The translations under genes were made by a program, and so were the position numbers. 21,433 nucleotides of DNA from JANQIV01 sp050117315. GTDB taxonomy: Bacteria > Bacteroidota > Ignavibacteria > Ignavibacteriales > Melioribacteraceae. The notes below the pieces were generated by a model. The model was not told where the DNA came from and did not search any database. It saw nothing but the letters and a program-made list of their open reading frames with translations. Below are positions 14,885-21,433 of the stretch, one piece after another (within the stretch, counting starts at the first letter, position 1; each line of letters opens with the position of its first letter). The DNA is taken from contig JASFMY010000122.1 in assembly GCA_050117315.1 (NCBI GenBank), forward strand, positions 1 to 21,433, read 5' to 3'.

Positions 14885-16996
14885 TTAATTCAACCCACGT
14901 TTAGCCAGCAACGGTTCAACGGTTGGTTCCCTTCCTCTAAACTTTTTATAGAGTTCCATTGAATCTTCGGTACCGCCTAAAGAAAGAATATACTTTCTGT
15001 ATTTGGCCGCCAATTCTTGGTTCAATACATCTCCGGTTTCAACAAAGGCTTTGAATCCATCAGCATCCAAAACTTCAGCCCAGATATAACTGTAATAGCC
15101 CGCGGAATAACCGCCTGCAAAAATATGATTAAAATATGTTGTTCTGTATCTTGAAATTATTTGGGGCATTAATTCTATTTTTGCAAGAATTTCTTTTTCA
15201 AATTTGTCTGCATCAACTTCAACTGTATCTGTTAGTGTATGCCAGTACATATCAAGTAATGCAGCAGCAAGATATTCTACAGTTTCAAAACCCTGGTTGT
15301 GTAAACCCGACTTTTGTATTTTTTCTACCAGTTCATCAGGGATTGCTTCACCTGTCTCATAATGTTTGGCGTATGTTTTTATTACCACTGGATGCATACA
15401 CCAATTTTCCATAATCTGTGACGGGAATTCAACAAAGTCTCTCGGTGTAGATGTGCCCGATAATTCTTCATAGGTACAGTTTGATAATAACCCATGAATT
15501 GCATGCCCGAATTCGTGGAACAGAGTTTTAACGTTATCAACACTTATTAAAGACGGCTTATTTTCCGTAGGTTTAGCAAAATTGCCCACGTTGTAAATAA
15601 CCGGAGTAATAAAATTACCGTTCCTGTTACTTTGCTTTCTAAACGCATCCATCCATGCGCCACCGCGTTTGCTTTCTCTCGGGAAGTAGTCTGTATAAAG
15701 AATACCAATATGCTTGCCGTTTTTTTCTTTTACTTCAAAAACCTTTACGTCAGGGTGATACTTGGTAATGTCTTTTCTTTCTTCAAATTGAATACCCCAT
15801 AAGGAAGTAGCTAATCCGAATACACCGTCGATTACGTTTTCTAATTTGAAATAGAGCTTTAATTCTTCTTCATCAAGACTATATTTTTTCATTTTCAGTT
15901 TTTCAGCATAATACCACCAATCCCAGGATTCTAATTTGAAATTGTTGCCTTCAGCATCGGAAATTGCCTGCATCTCTTTCAGTTCCTGTTTTGCTCTTTT
16001 TAACGCCGGTTTCCAAAGTTTATTCAAGAGTTCAAAAACATTATCCGGGTTCTTAGCCATGTTTTCTTCAAGAACATAATCTGCGTGGGTTTTATAACCA
16101 AGCAAGTTTGCCCTTTGAGCTCTTAATGCAGCTATCCTGGCAGCAATTTTTTTGTTATCCAGTTCGTCGTTGTTATCGCCTTTATTAATATATCCGTAAT
16201 ATAATTTTTCCCTTAAGTCTCTTCGAGTAGAATAAGTTAAAAAGGGATACATACTTGGTCTTTGAATGGTGTAAACATACTTACCTTCAAGGCCTTTGGC
16301 TTTTGCTTCCGAAGCTCCCATATCTCTTGCTGATTCAGGTAGTCCGTCTAAATCTTTTTCTTCAAGCGTTATGTAGTATTTGTTAGTTTCCTTTAAAACA
16401 TTTTCTCCGAAATTGATTGTAAGTACAGATAACTCCTCGTTTATCTTTCTGAATTTTTCTTTGTCGGCGTCATTTAAATTGGCACCGCCCCTTACAAAGT
16501 CCTTGTAATATTTTTCCAAAAGCTTTTCTTGTTCTGTATTAAGGTCCAAGTCATCCTTTTTTTCATAAACCTTTTTTACTCTTGCAAACAGTTCGGGATT
16601 TAAGTTTATATCATCGCTGTGTTTTGACAGCAATGGTGATACTTCTTTTGCAATTGCCTGCATATTATCGTTTGTCATAGATTCAGTCATAGAATAAAAA
16701 ACTCTGGAAACTTCTGTAAGCAATGCACCGCTTTTTTCAAGCGCTTCAATTGTATTTGCAAAAGTTGGTTCTTCAGTATTATTAACTATTGCTTCAACTT
16801 CTTTTTTGTGTTCTTCCATTCCTTTTTTGAAAGCAGGCAGATAATGCACCTCTTCTATTTTATCAAAAGGAGGTGTTTGGAATGGAGTATCCCATTCAGT
16901 AAAAAATGGATTTTCGCTCATAGCATCACCGTTTTTTTGTGAACATGACAAAACAAAAGCAATAATCACTAAAAGAATAGTTACTTGTTTAAACAT
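14885..16996 (-). CDS. dcp: Peptidyl-dipeptidase Dcp (M3 metallopeptidase), lipoprotein
   Basis: Dcp removes C-terminal dipeptides from peptides and belongs to the zinc M3 family. The N-terminus is a lipoprotein signal with lipobox VLSC (cysteine C18), so this copy should be anchored in the cell envelope. The mature protein opens with the Dcp-like NPFF.EWDTPF..PPFDKI...HYLPAF region (29-56). The zinc site is HEFGHAIH (494-501; ligands H494 and H498) with E523 in DFVEFPSQ. The substrate-loop region FAGGYSAGYYSYIWAEVL is at 626-643. Length 703 aa is usual. Start ATG 16996 has AAGG upstream and gives the intact signal peptide. It faces a small plus-strand ORF only 36 nt away. Confidence 0.95.
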   Translation of the reverse strand: MFKQVTILLVIIAFVLSCSQKNGDAMSENPFFTEWDTPFQTPPFDKIEEVHYLPAFKKGMEEHKKEVEAIVNNTEEPTFANTIEALEKSGALLTEVSRVFYSMTESMTNDNMQAIAKEVSPLLSKHSDDINLNPELFARVKKVYEKKDDLDLNTEQEKLLEKYYKDFVRGGANLNDADKEKFRKINEELSVLTINFGENVLKETNKYYITLEEKDLDGLPESARDMGASEAKAKGLEGKYVYTIQRPSMYPFLTYSTRRDLREKLYYGYINKGDNNDELDNKKIAARIAALRAQRANLLGYKTHADYVLEENMAKNPDNVFELLNKLWKPALKRAKQELKEMQAISDAEGNNFKLESWDWWYYAEKLKMKKYSLDEEELKLYFKLENVIDGVFGLATSLWGIQFEERKDITKYHPDVKVFEVKEKNGKHIGILYTDYFPRESKRGGAWMDAFRKQSNRNGNFITPVIYNVGNFAKPTENKPSLISVDNVKTLFHEFGHAIHGLLSNCTYEELSGTSTPRDFVEFPSQIMENWCMHPVVIKTYAKHYETGEAIPDELVEKIQKSGLHNQGFETVEYLAAALLDMYWHTLTDTVEVDADKFEKEILAKIELMPQIISRYRTTYFNHIFAGGYSAGYYSYIWAEVLDADGFKAFVETGDVLNQELAAKYRKYILSLGGTEDSMELYKKFRGREPTVEPLLAKRGLN

Positions 16997-17032
16997 GTTT
17001 ATACCTTATTTGGTTATAAAATTTGATTAATT

Positions 17033-17152
17033 ATGACTGATAAATTAGTAAAAGGGATTGTTCTAAAAAAGAGAAATAAAACTCCGGGAAAACGTTACAT
17101 AATTAAATTGCCGGATGAAATAAACTTGAGGCTAGATTGGATGATTAAATGA
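17033..17152 (+). CDS. Possible 39-aa small protein or gene fragment running into a minisatellite
   Basis: ATG at 17033 opens a frame that reads MTDKLVKGIVLKKRNKTPGK and continues to DEINLRLDWMIK, ending at TGA 17150-17152. Composition is lysine-rich and protein-like up to about residue 27. The last 13 codons and the stop lie inside the first 42-bp repeat unit. In the next two units the same DEINLRLDWMIK-stop sequence is repeated. No ribosome binding site is visible. It may be a real small gene whose 3' end was amplified, a truncated gene, or chance. Confidence 0.25.
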   Translation: MTDKLVKGIVLKKRNKTPGKRYIIKLPDEINLRLDWMIK

Positions 17153-17490
17153 TTGGATGAAATAAACTTGAGGCTAGATTGGATGATTAAATGATTGGAT
17201 GAAATAAACTTGAGGCTAGATTGGATGATTAAATGATTGGATGGAATAATCAAGCTGTTGGATTGGATGATTGAATGATTGGATGGAATGATAAGATGGT
17301 TAAATGGAAGAATCAAATGACTAAATGGCATAGTCGAGTGACTAGATGGCACAATTATGTTGTTAAATGGAAGGATAAGATGGTTAAACGGAATAATCAA
17401 ATGACTGGATGGCATAATCGAGTGACTAGATGGCACAATTATGTTGTTAAATGGAATGATAAGATGGCTGGATGTGATAATAGAGTTTCC
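17113..17490. repeat. Minisatellite: nine 42-bp units built from 21-bp halves, with an 84-bp higher-order period
   Basis: Three identical 42-bp copies start at 17113, 17155 and 17197 with GGATGAAATAAAC. Diverged 42-bp units start at 17239, 17281, 17323, 17365, 17407 and 17449. In the right half each unit splits into 21-bp pieces beginning TGG. The four-piece block 17281-17364 is repeated at 17365-17448 as an 84-bp higher-order unit. Since 21 is a multiple of three, long frames open on both strands with 7-residue periodicity (plus strand W-H-N-R-V-T-R type, 17275-17508; minus strand 17436-17095). Neither has a ribosome binding site, and the plus frame is stopped in the left half, so I call it non-coding. 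Confidence 0.9.
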
Positions 17491-17850
17491 GCAAAATTAG
17501 ATATCTAAACGTTTTGTCATTTCTCAACGAACATAGTGAGAAGGCTGTCCGCCGGAGCATCTCTTGTGTAGGGAGAGCTGTCCTCCGAAACATATTTTCA
17601 TGAAGGTGTGCCGCTAAAGTAAGTCTATAACAAGATTAAAGATAAAAGTAAAAAGGTAAAAGAACCGGTTTCAATTTTTACCCGCCGTAACATTTTTTTG
17701 TGAAGGCGGGCCATTGATGTGTCCTTTAACTTAATCTTTATCATTTTATCTTGACTTCGCCTTCCGTAGCCCAACCGCCACTAAAGTTATGGTCGGTAAA
17801 CTTTGGCGAAGGAGGACATGTCCGTCGAAGCCTTGGCGAAGGAGGATTTA
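17491..17850. other. Intergenic stretch of REP-like palindromes, no gene
   Basis: It holds several GC-richer islands in AT-rich DNA. CCCGCC (17681-17686) and GGCGGG (17705-17710) form a hairpin around a T-run. There is also a GTCCGCCGGAGC/GTCCTCCGAAAC region near 17548-17590, and CTTCGCCTTCCGTAG (17755-17769) is roughly complementary to the GGCGAAGGAGG copies downstream. No ORF with a ribosome binding site is seen apart from the one starting at 17851. Such palindromes look like a dispersed repeat family of this genome; another copy is at 21280-21305. Confidence 0.55.
17803..17846 (+). repeat. Two copies of TTGGCGAAGGAGGA, 30 nt apart, supplying a ribosome binding site
   Basis: The 14-nt sequence occurs at 17803-17816 and at 17833-17846. 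The second copy contains AAGGAGG (17839-17845) exactly 5 nt before the ATG at 17851. The repeat therefore provides the Shine-Dalgarno sequence of the next gene. The frame is open back to a TTG at 17803 through the repeats, but the ATG start is better supported. Confidence 0.7.
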
Positions 17851-18084
17851 ATGGTTGAGTGTAAAAAGCAGTTTTTATATTTTAGAATTAACAGTGAATT
17901 GAATATTATTTTGACTGTAAAAACCTACAAAGAGGGAACGGTAATTAAAAGCATAACTAAATTAGAGTCGCTTAGTAATATAAGAATCACATTAAATCCC
18001 CATGAACAAGGGGGGATGGTTTCGCATTTATCCCTTTTTTATTACGGGGACAACAGAATTTTATCTGTAAATGACATAATATAG
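17851..18084 (+). CDS. Hypothetical 77-aa protein
   Basis: I do not recognise it. The frame starts at ATG 17851 behind a strong AAGGAGG site and ends at TAG 18082. The product is soluble, with alternating hydrophobic and polar residues suggesting beta strands (FLYFRINSELNIILTVKTY, residues 8-26) and a Gly-containing turn PHEQGGMVSHLSLFYYGDN (50-68). No Cys motif, signal peptide or membrane segment is seen. It is on the same strand as the following accessory genes, 76 nt upstream of the nuclease-like gene, but it lies outside the inverted repeats that bracket that gene. It could be an accessory small protein or an accidental frame. The good ribosome binding site may come only from the dispersed repeat. 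Confidence 0.5.
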   Translation: MVECKKQFLYFRINSELNIILTVKTYKEGTVIKSITKLESLSNIRITLNPHEQGGMVSHLSLFYYGDNRILSVNDII

Positions 18085-18134
18085 CTTTATCCGCCTTTAT
18101 ATTTTTTTGTCATTTCCAGATAAAATTTTTTAAA

Positions 18135-18886
18135 GTTATATAGCGGAAAAAGGAGGAGAAATGTCAAAGACAAAAAGTATATCACAACCATTATTCTCAG
18201 AAGCAAAACTAAAAAGTGCTTTATTTTATGGCACAGAATTCAAAAAAGTAGAAAAAGAAATTATTTCTTTTCTTAATTCACAACCAAAAGAATCATTGGG
18301 AATTGATGGTTCGGTAAGAACTGCGGGTGATAAAATACCTGTTATTTTACAAACCGGTATTCAAGAAGTATTGGGTGAATTTGCTTCAAATTATTCCTTC
18401 CCTACATCAAGAAAAAAGAATGCGAATATAATTTTCGATGGTGATGATGGATTAAAATATTATATAGATGTGATTACACATAATCTTGACACACAGTTTA
18501 ATATGCCTAACATAACTTCAGTCGATAGATTACAAGATATATACTCAGATAATAGAAATATTTTTGTTGTACTATTGATAGATTATAAACCATCTGAGCC
18601 TGCTAATTTTATTAAAAATGTTCATTTTGTACCTATTGAATTTTTATCTTGGGACTGTCTAACAATTGGTGCTCTCGGCGCTGGCCAAATTCAAATAAAA
18701 AAATCATCAGAAATTACAAAAATTGAAAAGTATAGTCGCAAAACTTGGATGAACGATTTTACAGAAACGCTTATTGAATTTTATGTAAATGAAAATTATA
18801 AATTGGGCGGTCGATTATTAAAAGCAAATAAGACTAGAGTCGAATGGTTAAGTCGTGAAGATGTATGGCAATAAACGCTATATAAC
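18135..18886 (+). mobile_element. Integron-cassette-like unit 1 (restriction endonuclease-like gene)
   Basis: GTTATATAGCG (18135-18145) and its exact reverse complement CGCTATATAAC (18876-18886) bracket a single ORF. The leading copy is 15 nt before the start codon and the trailing copy begins one base after the stop codon. In integron cassettes the leading TTRRRY end and the cassette's own R'' core are complementary in just this way, with almost no spare DNA. The core here departs from the GTTRRRY consensus, but TATAAC ends are known for some chromosomal integrons. No integrase gene is seen, so it would belong to an orphan array. Confidence 0.55.
18161..18874 (+). CDS. Type II restriction endonuclease-like protein
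   Basis: This 237-aa soluble protein resembles type II restriction endonucleases in its central block: YYIDVITHNLD (100-110), FNMPNITSVDRLQDIY (113-128) and the hydrophobic NIFVVLLIDYK (133-143). Then come HFVPIEFLSWDCLTIGALG (155-173) and GQIQIK (175-180). I recall this order from PD-(D/E)xK-type enzymes with a Y-I-D-I-K-T-H core; this is recognition from memory. D103 would be the metal ligand. The position where a catalytic Lys is expected is I105 (D-V-I), so activity is uncertain. A very strong AAGGAGG site lies 6 nt before ATG 18161. No DNA methyltransferase is in the window. It is bracketed by cassette-like inverted repeats. Confidence 0.6.
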   Translation: MSKTKSISQPLFSEAKLKSALFYGTEFKKVEKEIISFLNSQPKESLGIDGSVRTAGDKIPVILQTGIQEVLGEFASNYSFPTSRKKNANIIFDGDDGLKYYIDVITHNLDTQFNMPNITSVDRLQDIYSDNRNIFVVLLIDYKPSEPANFIKNVHFVPIEFLSWDCLTIGALGAGQIQIKKSSEITKIEKYSRKTWMNDFTETLIEFYVNENYKLGGRLLKANKTRVEWLSREDVWQ

Positions 18887-19233
18887 AAGCCCATGCCAAT
18901 GACCACTAATAAAAAGTGCGATATTGAGCAAAAAACGGGGTTTAGGAATTTTGAGAAAAGTAACTAAATATAAATGGTCATTTTCTTTTTGAATAAAGAC
19001 AAGTGTCTTTATTGCGGACTCAAGCCGACCGCTTCATTCTGTTCGGGCTTTGTAAATGTTCTTGGGTTTGTTGTTTTAACATAAATTGTAGTTAAAAGGT
19101 AGTCAATAAATAAACATTGTAGCATCCGGTTTGTGTTCGGAAATTTACAAACCGTCTGACAAAATTATGCGGTTCGTCTTGATGTGCAGCATAGTAGTTT
19201 TGGGCGGACGGCTTATGGGCAACGCCGTTAGGC
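18876..19233 (+). repeat. attC-like folded sequence between the two cassette-like units
   Basis: The ends read CGCTATATAAC-AA-GCCCAT (18876-18894) and ATGGGC-AACGCC-GTTAGGC (19215-19233). That is R''-L'' and L'-R' order, with GCCCAT and ATGGGC complementary. Inside are more stems: AATAAAGACA/TGTCTTTATT (18992-19013, 2-nt loop), CGGTTTGT (19127-19134) with ACAAACCG (19147-19154), TTTTAAC with GTTAAAA near 19074-19097, and TTTGTAAAT with ATTTACAAA. There is no ORF. At 358 nt it is far longer than ordinary attC sites (about 60-150 nt), so it could be two sites with an empty cassette or one with an insertion. Confidence 0.5.
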
Positions 19234-21115
19234 AGCCTAATGAAATGGATCTAAAATATGGCATTAAGTAATTACGAAGAAATAGTTGAAAATTATTCAA
19301 GCCCCACATTAGTCTTGGCTGGTCCGGGTGCTGGGAAGACATATTTGCTTTCCGACCGCGTAATTAGGCTGATGAAAAAGGGTGTTGATGTTTCAAATAT
19401 CACTGTTGTTACTTTTGGGAAAGATGCTAGCTTAAATATGAAAGATGAATTAACCAATCCCAAAGGTCATTGGAAATTAGATGGTCGCAACCTTCCTAAA
19501 ATATCTACTTTACATTCTTTAGCTTTTGAAATTGTGAATGAAAGTCCAAGAACAGTTGGCTTACGAAAAGACGGATTGACTGTACAACCAGATGAATTTA
19601 TAAAAAGCCTAATGTTTCGAGATGCGTGTCATATTTTAGATTATGAAAAAGATATTGCAAAAAACGCCATCAGTTGTAGGACTAACGGTGATTGTAATCC
19701 TAGTGATGAATATAAAGAATGTGATGTATGTAAAAAGTACTGGGAAATAATGGCGAAGTGTGATAGGATTGACTTTGATGATCAGATATTATTTGCGTGC
19801 ACAATCTTAGAAAATAAAAATGAGATATTAAATAAATACCAAAAGCTGGCAAAACATTTACTAGTTGATGAATATCAAGATATTAATGCGGCTCAACACC
19901 GCATGATCGATTTACTTTCTAGAAAAAATAGAAATGGATTGTTCGTTGTTGGTGATGACGCTCAAAGTATTTATGGATTCAGAGGAGCAAGTCCCGAGTT
20001 TATTTTAAATTTTAGTAATGACTTTCGTGATGCAAAAACTCCACCACTTCCCCATAGTAGACGATGCCATGAATTAATTTTAAGAAGTGCTGAAAAAGTA
20101 CTGATAAAATATTATAAGGACTGGTCGGGTCCATTTAATATAGAATTCCACCGCGAACCAGACGAAGCACCAATTGTTCTTCAATTACCGAGTGAAGTTA
20201 CAGAAGCTATTAAAATTGCACGCCTTACAAAAGAATATCGTGTTTTAGGGATGAATGTTCTGATCCTTTCACCCAAAAAAGAAATATTTCTTGAAATCTC
20301 TAAAACTTTATCAAATTATGGAATACCTCATTCTTGTCCAATAAGTTTATTATCCAAGCACACACAGAAAAGATTAGATTCTATATCTATCATTCTTGAG
20401 TGGATTAAAAACAAAAAAGATAATTTTTTAACTAGGCAAGTTATTGAGACCTTAATAAACGGTGGGATAGCAAAAATACCTGGTGCAAAAGTTAGCAAAT
20501 CTTTGTCTGAGAGAACTAAAGCAAATAGGATTAAGATTGAAAAAGAAATTGCAAGCCTTTGGGAAAGTGTTAACAGAAAAGTGCCATTATTTCAAGTATT
20601 GCTTGATCATTCGGAATTAAGCAAAGAGTTAGATAAAGTAAAAAATATCTTATTGGAACTTATTGATAAATATGAAAACTCTAAATCGAATGAGCCGGCT
20701 GAATTTTTAAAACAAGTAGCACTTAGTTGTGGTTCGTGGATTACTCCAAAATCTTTTTCTGATGATATCACACGAATAACACAACTATTAAATGAATCTG
20801 ATAATGGTTCAGATGATTCAGTTAGATTAATGACAATGAGAAAGGCAAAAGGTTTAGAAGCAGATGTTGTTATAATTGCTGGTCTTGAAGATGATTTAAT
20901 TCCTAATCCTTATTCAGATTTATCAGAGGAAGCTAGATTGTTTTATGTATCAATGACTCGGGCTAAAAAGAAATTATTCTTATTACATGCTTATCGTCGT
21001 CCAAGAAATATTTCTTACGGACCGAATATGGAAAATAAAAAGAGAAGTAAATTTTTAGATTCGCTTGGAATAAAAAGTCAATATGTAAAAATAAATTCGT
21101 AATGGCTTGCCTAAC
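19227..21115 (+). mobile_element. Integron-cassette-like unit 2 (UvrD/Rep-type helicase gene)
   Basis: GTTAGGCAGCC (19227-19237) matches the integron core GTTRRRY. GGCTTGCCTAAC (21104-21115) is its reverse complement except for one inserted base, with GTTAGGCA/TGCCTAAC perfect. The helicase gene starts 20 nt after the leading copy and its stop codon is one base before the trailing copy. The rest of the trailing site would lie right of 21115. No matching downstream GTTRRRY with a convincing L' is found before the window ends. Confidence 0.6.
19258..21102 (+). CDS. UvrD/Rep/PcrA-type SF1 DNA helicase
   Basis: This is a 614-aa ATP-dependent 3'-5' helicase-like protein. Motif I is AGPGAGKTYLL (21-31), motif Ia VVTFGKDAS, and motif II VDEYQDIN (203-210). 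Motif III is GDDAQSIYGFRGASP (232-246), motif V MTMRKAKGLEADVVIIAG (525-542) and motif VI FYVSMTRAKKKL (562-573). The usual N-terminal Q-motif (LNxxQ) is replaced by LSNYEEIVEN. An insert at 140-168 has five cysteines (C140, C146, C155, C158, C168), a possible metal site. The protein is shorter than UvrD/PcrA (about 720 aa). Its ribosome binding site is poor. It is bracketed by cassette-like repeats next to a nuclease-like gene. A role in phage defence is plausible but inferred; a GajA-type partner is absent. Confidence 0.9.
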   Translation: MALSNYEEIVENYSSPTLVLAGPGAGKTYLLSDRVIRLMKKGVDVSNITVVTFGKDASLNMKDELTNPKGHWKLDGRNLPKISTLHSLAFEIVNESPRTVGLRKDGLTVQPDEFIKSLMFRDACHILDYEKDIAKNAISCRTNGDCNPSDEYKECDVCKKYWEIMAKCDRIDFDDQILFACTILENKNEILNKYQKLAKHLLVDEYQDINAAQHRMIDLLSRKNRNGLFVVGDDAQSIYGFRGASPEFILNFSNDFRDAKTPPLPHSRRCHELILRSAEKVLIKYYKDWSGPFNIEFHREPDEAPIVLQLPSEVTEAIKIARLTKEYRVLGMNVLILSPKKEIFLEISKTLSNYGIPHSCPISLLSKHTQKRLDSISIILEWIKNKKDNFLTRQVIETLINGGIAKIPGAKVSKSLSERTKANRIKIEKEIASLWESVNRKVPLFQVLLDHSELSKELDKVKNILLELIDKYENSKSNEPAEFLKQVALSCGSWITPKSFSDDITRITQLLNESDNGSDDSVRLMTMRKAKGLEADVVIIAGLEDDLIPNPYSDLSEEARLFYVSMTRAKKKLFLLHAYRRPRNISYGPNMENKKRSKFLDSLGIKSQYVKINS

Positions 21116-21433
21116 CCATATTAAAGGTAGAAAGTCAAGAGAAAAATAATATCCCCGCCATGATTTTTGTGTATTTAAAATCTGGTAACATTACGGCTTA
21201 CTATTATAATTACTCTTAGTAGTTGTCTTTTATTTTTTTATTTGAGTTCAGCAACAATATTTGAAGAGCTGTACCAAATCCGCCTTCGTTAAAACTACGG
21301 CGGGCAGGCACATATATTGGTTTGGCATAAAGGCCACCCAGAAATTAATTACGTTCCCTTAACATACTTGCATAAGTAAGTATAAACTGCTCCATTCTAG
21401 CTAATGATGGTTTAGTAATTATCAAGAGCTATC
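21103..21433. other. No supported gene; cassette end, REP-like palindrome and possible gene remnants
   Basis: The first bases carry the trailing core of cassette-like unit 2. A REP-like palindrome lies at 21280-21305. On the minus strand one frame reads through about 21430-21218 with an internal stop near 21345, giving two short protein-like pieces. This could be a decayed gene, but no family is recognisable and there is no start with a ribosome binding site. Confidence 0.4.
21280..21305. repeat. REP-like palindrome CCGCCTTCG...CTACGGCGG
   Basis: CCGCCTTCG and CTACGGCGGGC form an imperfect stem around TTAAAA. It is the same style as the palindromes at 17681-17710 and 17755-17816, so it is probably a member of one dispersed family. 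Confidence 0.5.

Noticed and set aside
17095..17436. 113-aa minus-strand frame rich in NHLIIQSS-type repeats
   Set aside because: It lies wholly in the minisatellite, starts inside a repeat unit without a ribosome binding site, and the opposite strand is equally open because the period is a multiple of three.
17113..17490. CRISPR array
   Set aside because: The units are contiguous tandem repeats with no unique spacers, and no cas gene is present.
17275..17508. 77-aa plus-strand frame with 7-residue Trp/Val periodicity
   Set aside because: Same minisatellite; stops occur in the left-hand units and there is no ribosome binding site.
19258..21102. Gabija system (GajB-type helicase)
   Set aside because: The helicase fold fits broadly, but no OLD-type GajA nuclease gene is adjacent; the nuclease-like neighbour is of another type.
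21218..21430. Minus-strand protein-like pieces LARMEQFILTYASMLRERN and GGFGTALQILLLNSN
   Set aside because: Separated by a stop, partly made from the REP-like palindrome, no ribosome binding site and no family recognised.

Overview
The window is AT-rich with strong Shine-Dalgarno sites. Two things suggest a motile bacterium of the Bacteroidota/Ignavibacteria side of the FCB group: a peptidyl-dipeptidase Dcp made as a lipoprotein, and palindromic GGCGAAGGAGGA-type intergenic repeats. This placement is an inference from style, not proven.

Layout. (1) Positions 1-537: the first codons of a minus-strand gene leaving the window, then a non-coding stretch with three 23-nt-spaced direct repeats and several inverted repeats. 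(2) Positions 538-14060: one minus-strand chemotaxis cluster. In transcription order it reads: a soluble coiled-coil receptor-like protein with two MCP-type tips, a STAS protein, cheY, cheA, a Cache-domain MCP, cheW, two more transmembrane MCPs, cheR, cheD, cheB. (3) Positions 14455-16996: a thiamine-binding-like MTH1187-family protein and dcp, both on minus. (4) Positions 17033-17850: a small ORF whose 3' end runs into a 42-bp minisatellite, then REP-like palindromes. (5) Positions 17851-21102: plus-strand accessory genes. These are a small unknown protein, a type II restriction endonuclease-like protein and a UvrD/Rep-type helicase. (6) Positions 21103-21433: no convincing gene.

How the genes work together. 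The three transmembrane receptors would signal through CheW to CheA. CheA phosphorylates CheY (flagellar motor output) and CheB (adaptation). CheR methylates, CheB demethylates and deamidates, and CheD deamidates receptor glutamines. All three receptors end in EFEKF, which fits a CheR/CheB tethering pentapeptide. No CheZ, CheC or CheX gene is visible. The soluble two-tip protein at the head of the cluster carries a QDxxxQ motif like the CheZ active-site helix, so it might supply the missing phosphatase function.

The most unusual accessory signal is at 18135-21115. The nuclease-like gene and the helicase gene are each tightly bracketed by short inverted repeats (GTTATATAGCG/CGCTATATAAC and GTTAGGCA/TGCCTAAC), with stop codons 1-5 nt from the trailing copy. 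That is how integron gene cassettes are built. A 358-nt, heavily folded sequence with R''/L''/L'/R'-like ends separates them. I read this tentatively as a short integron-like cassette array carrying possible defence genes, with no integrase in view apart from the unidentified gene start at the left edge.
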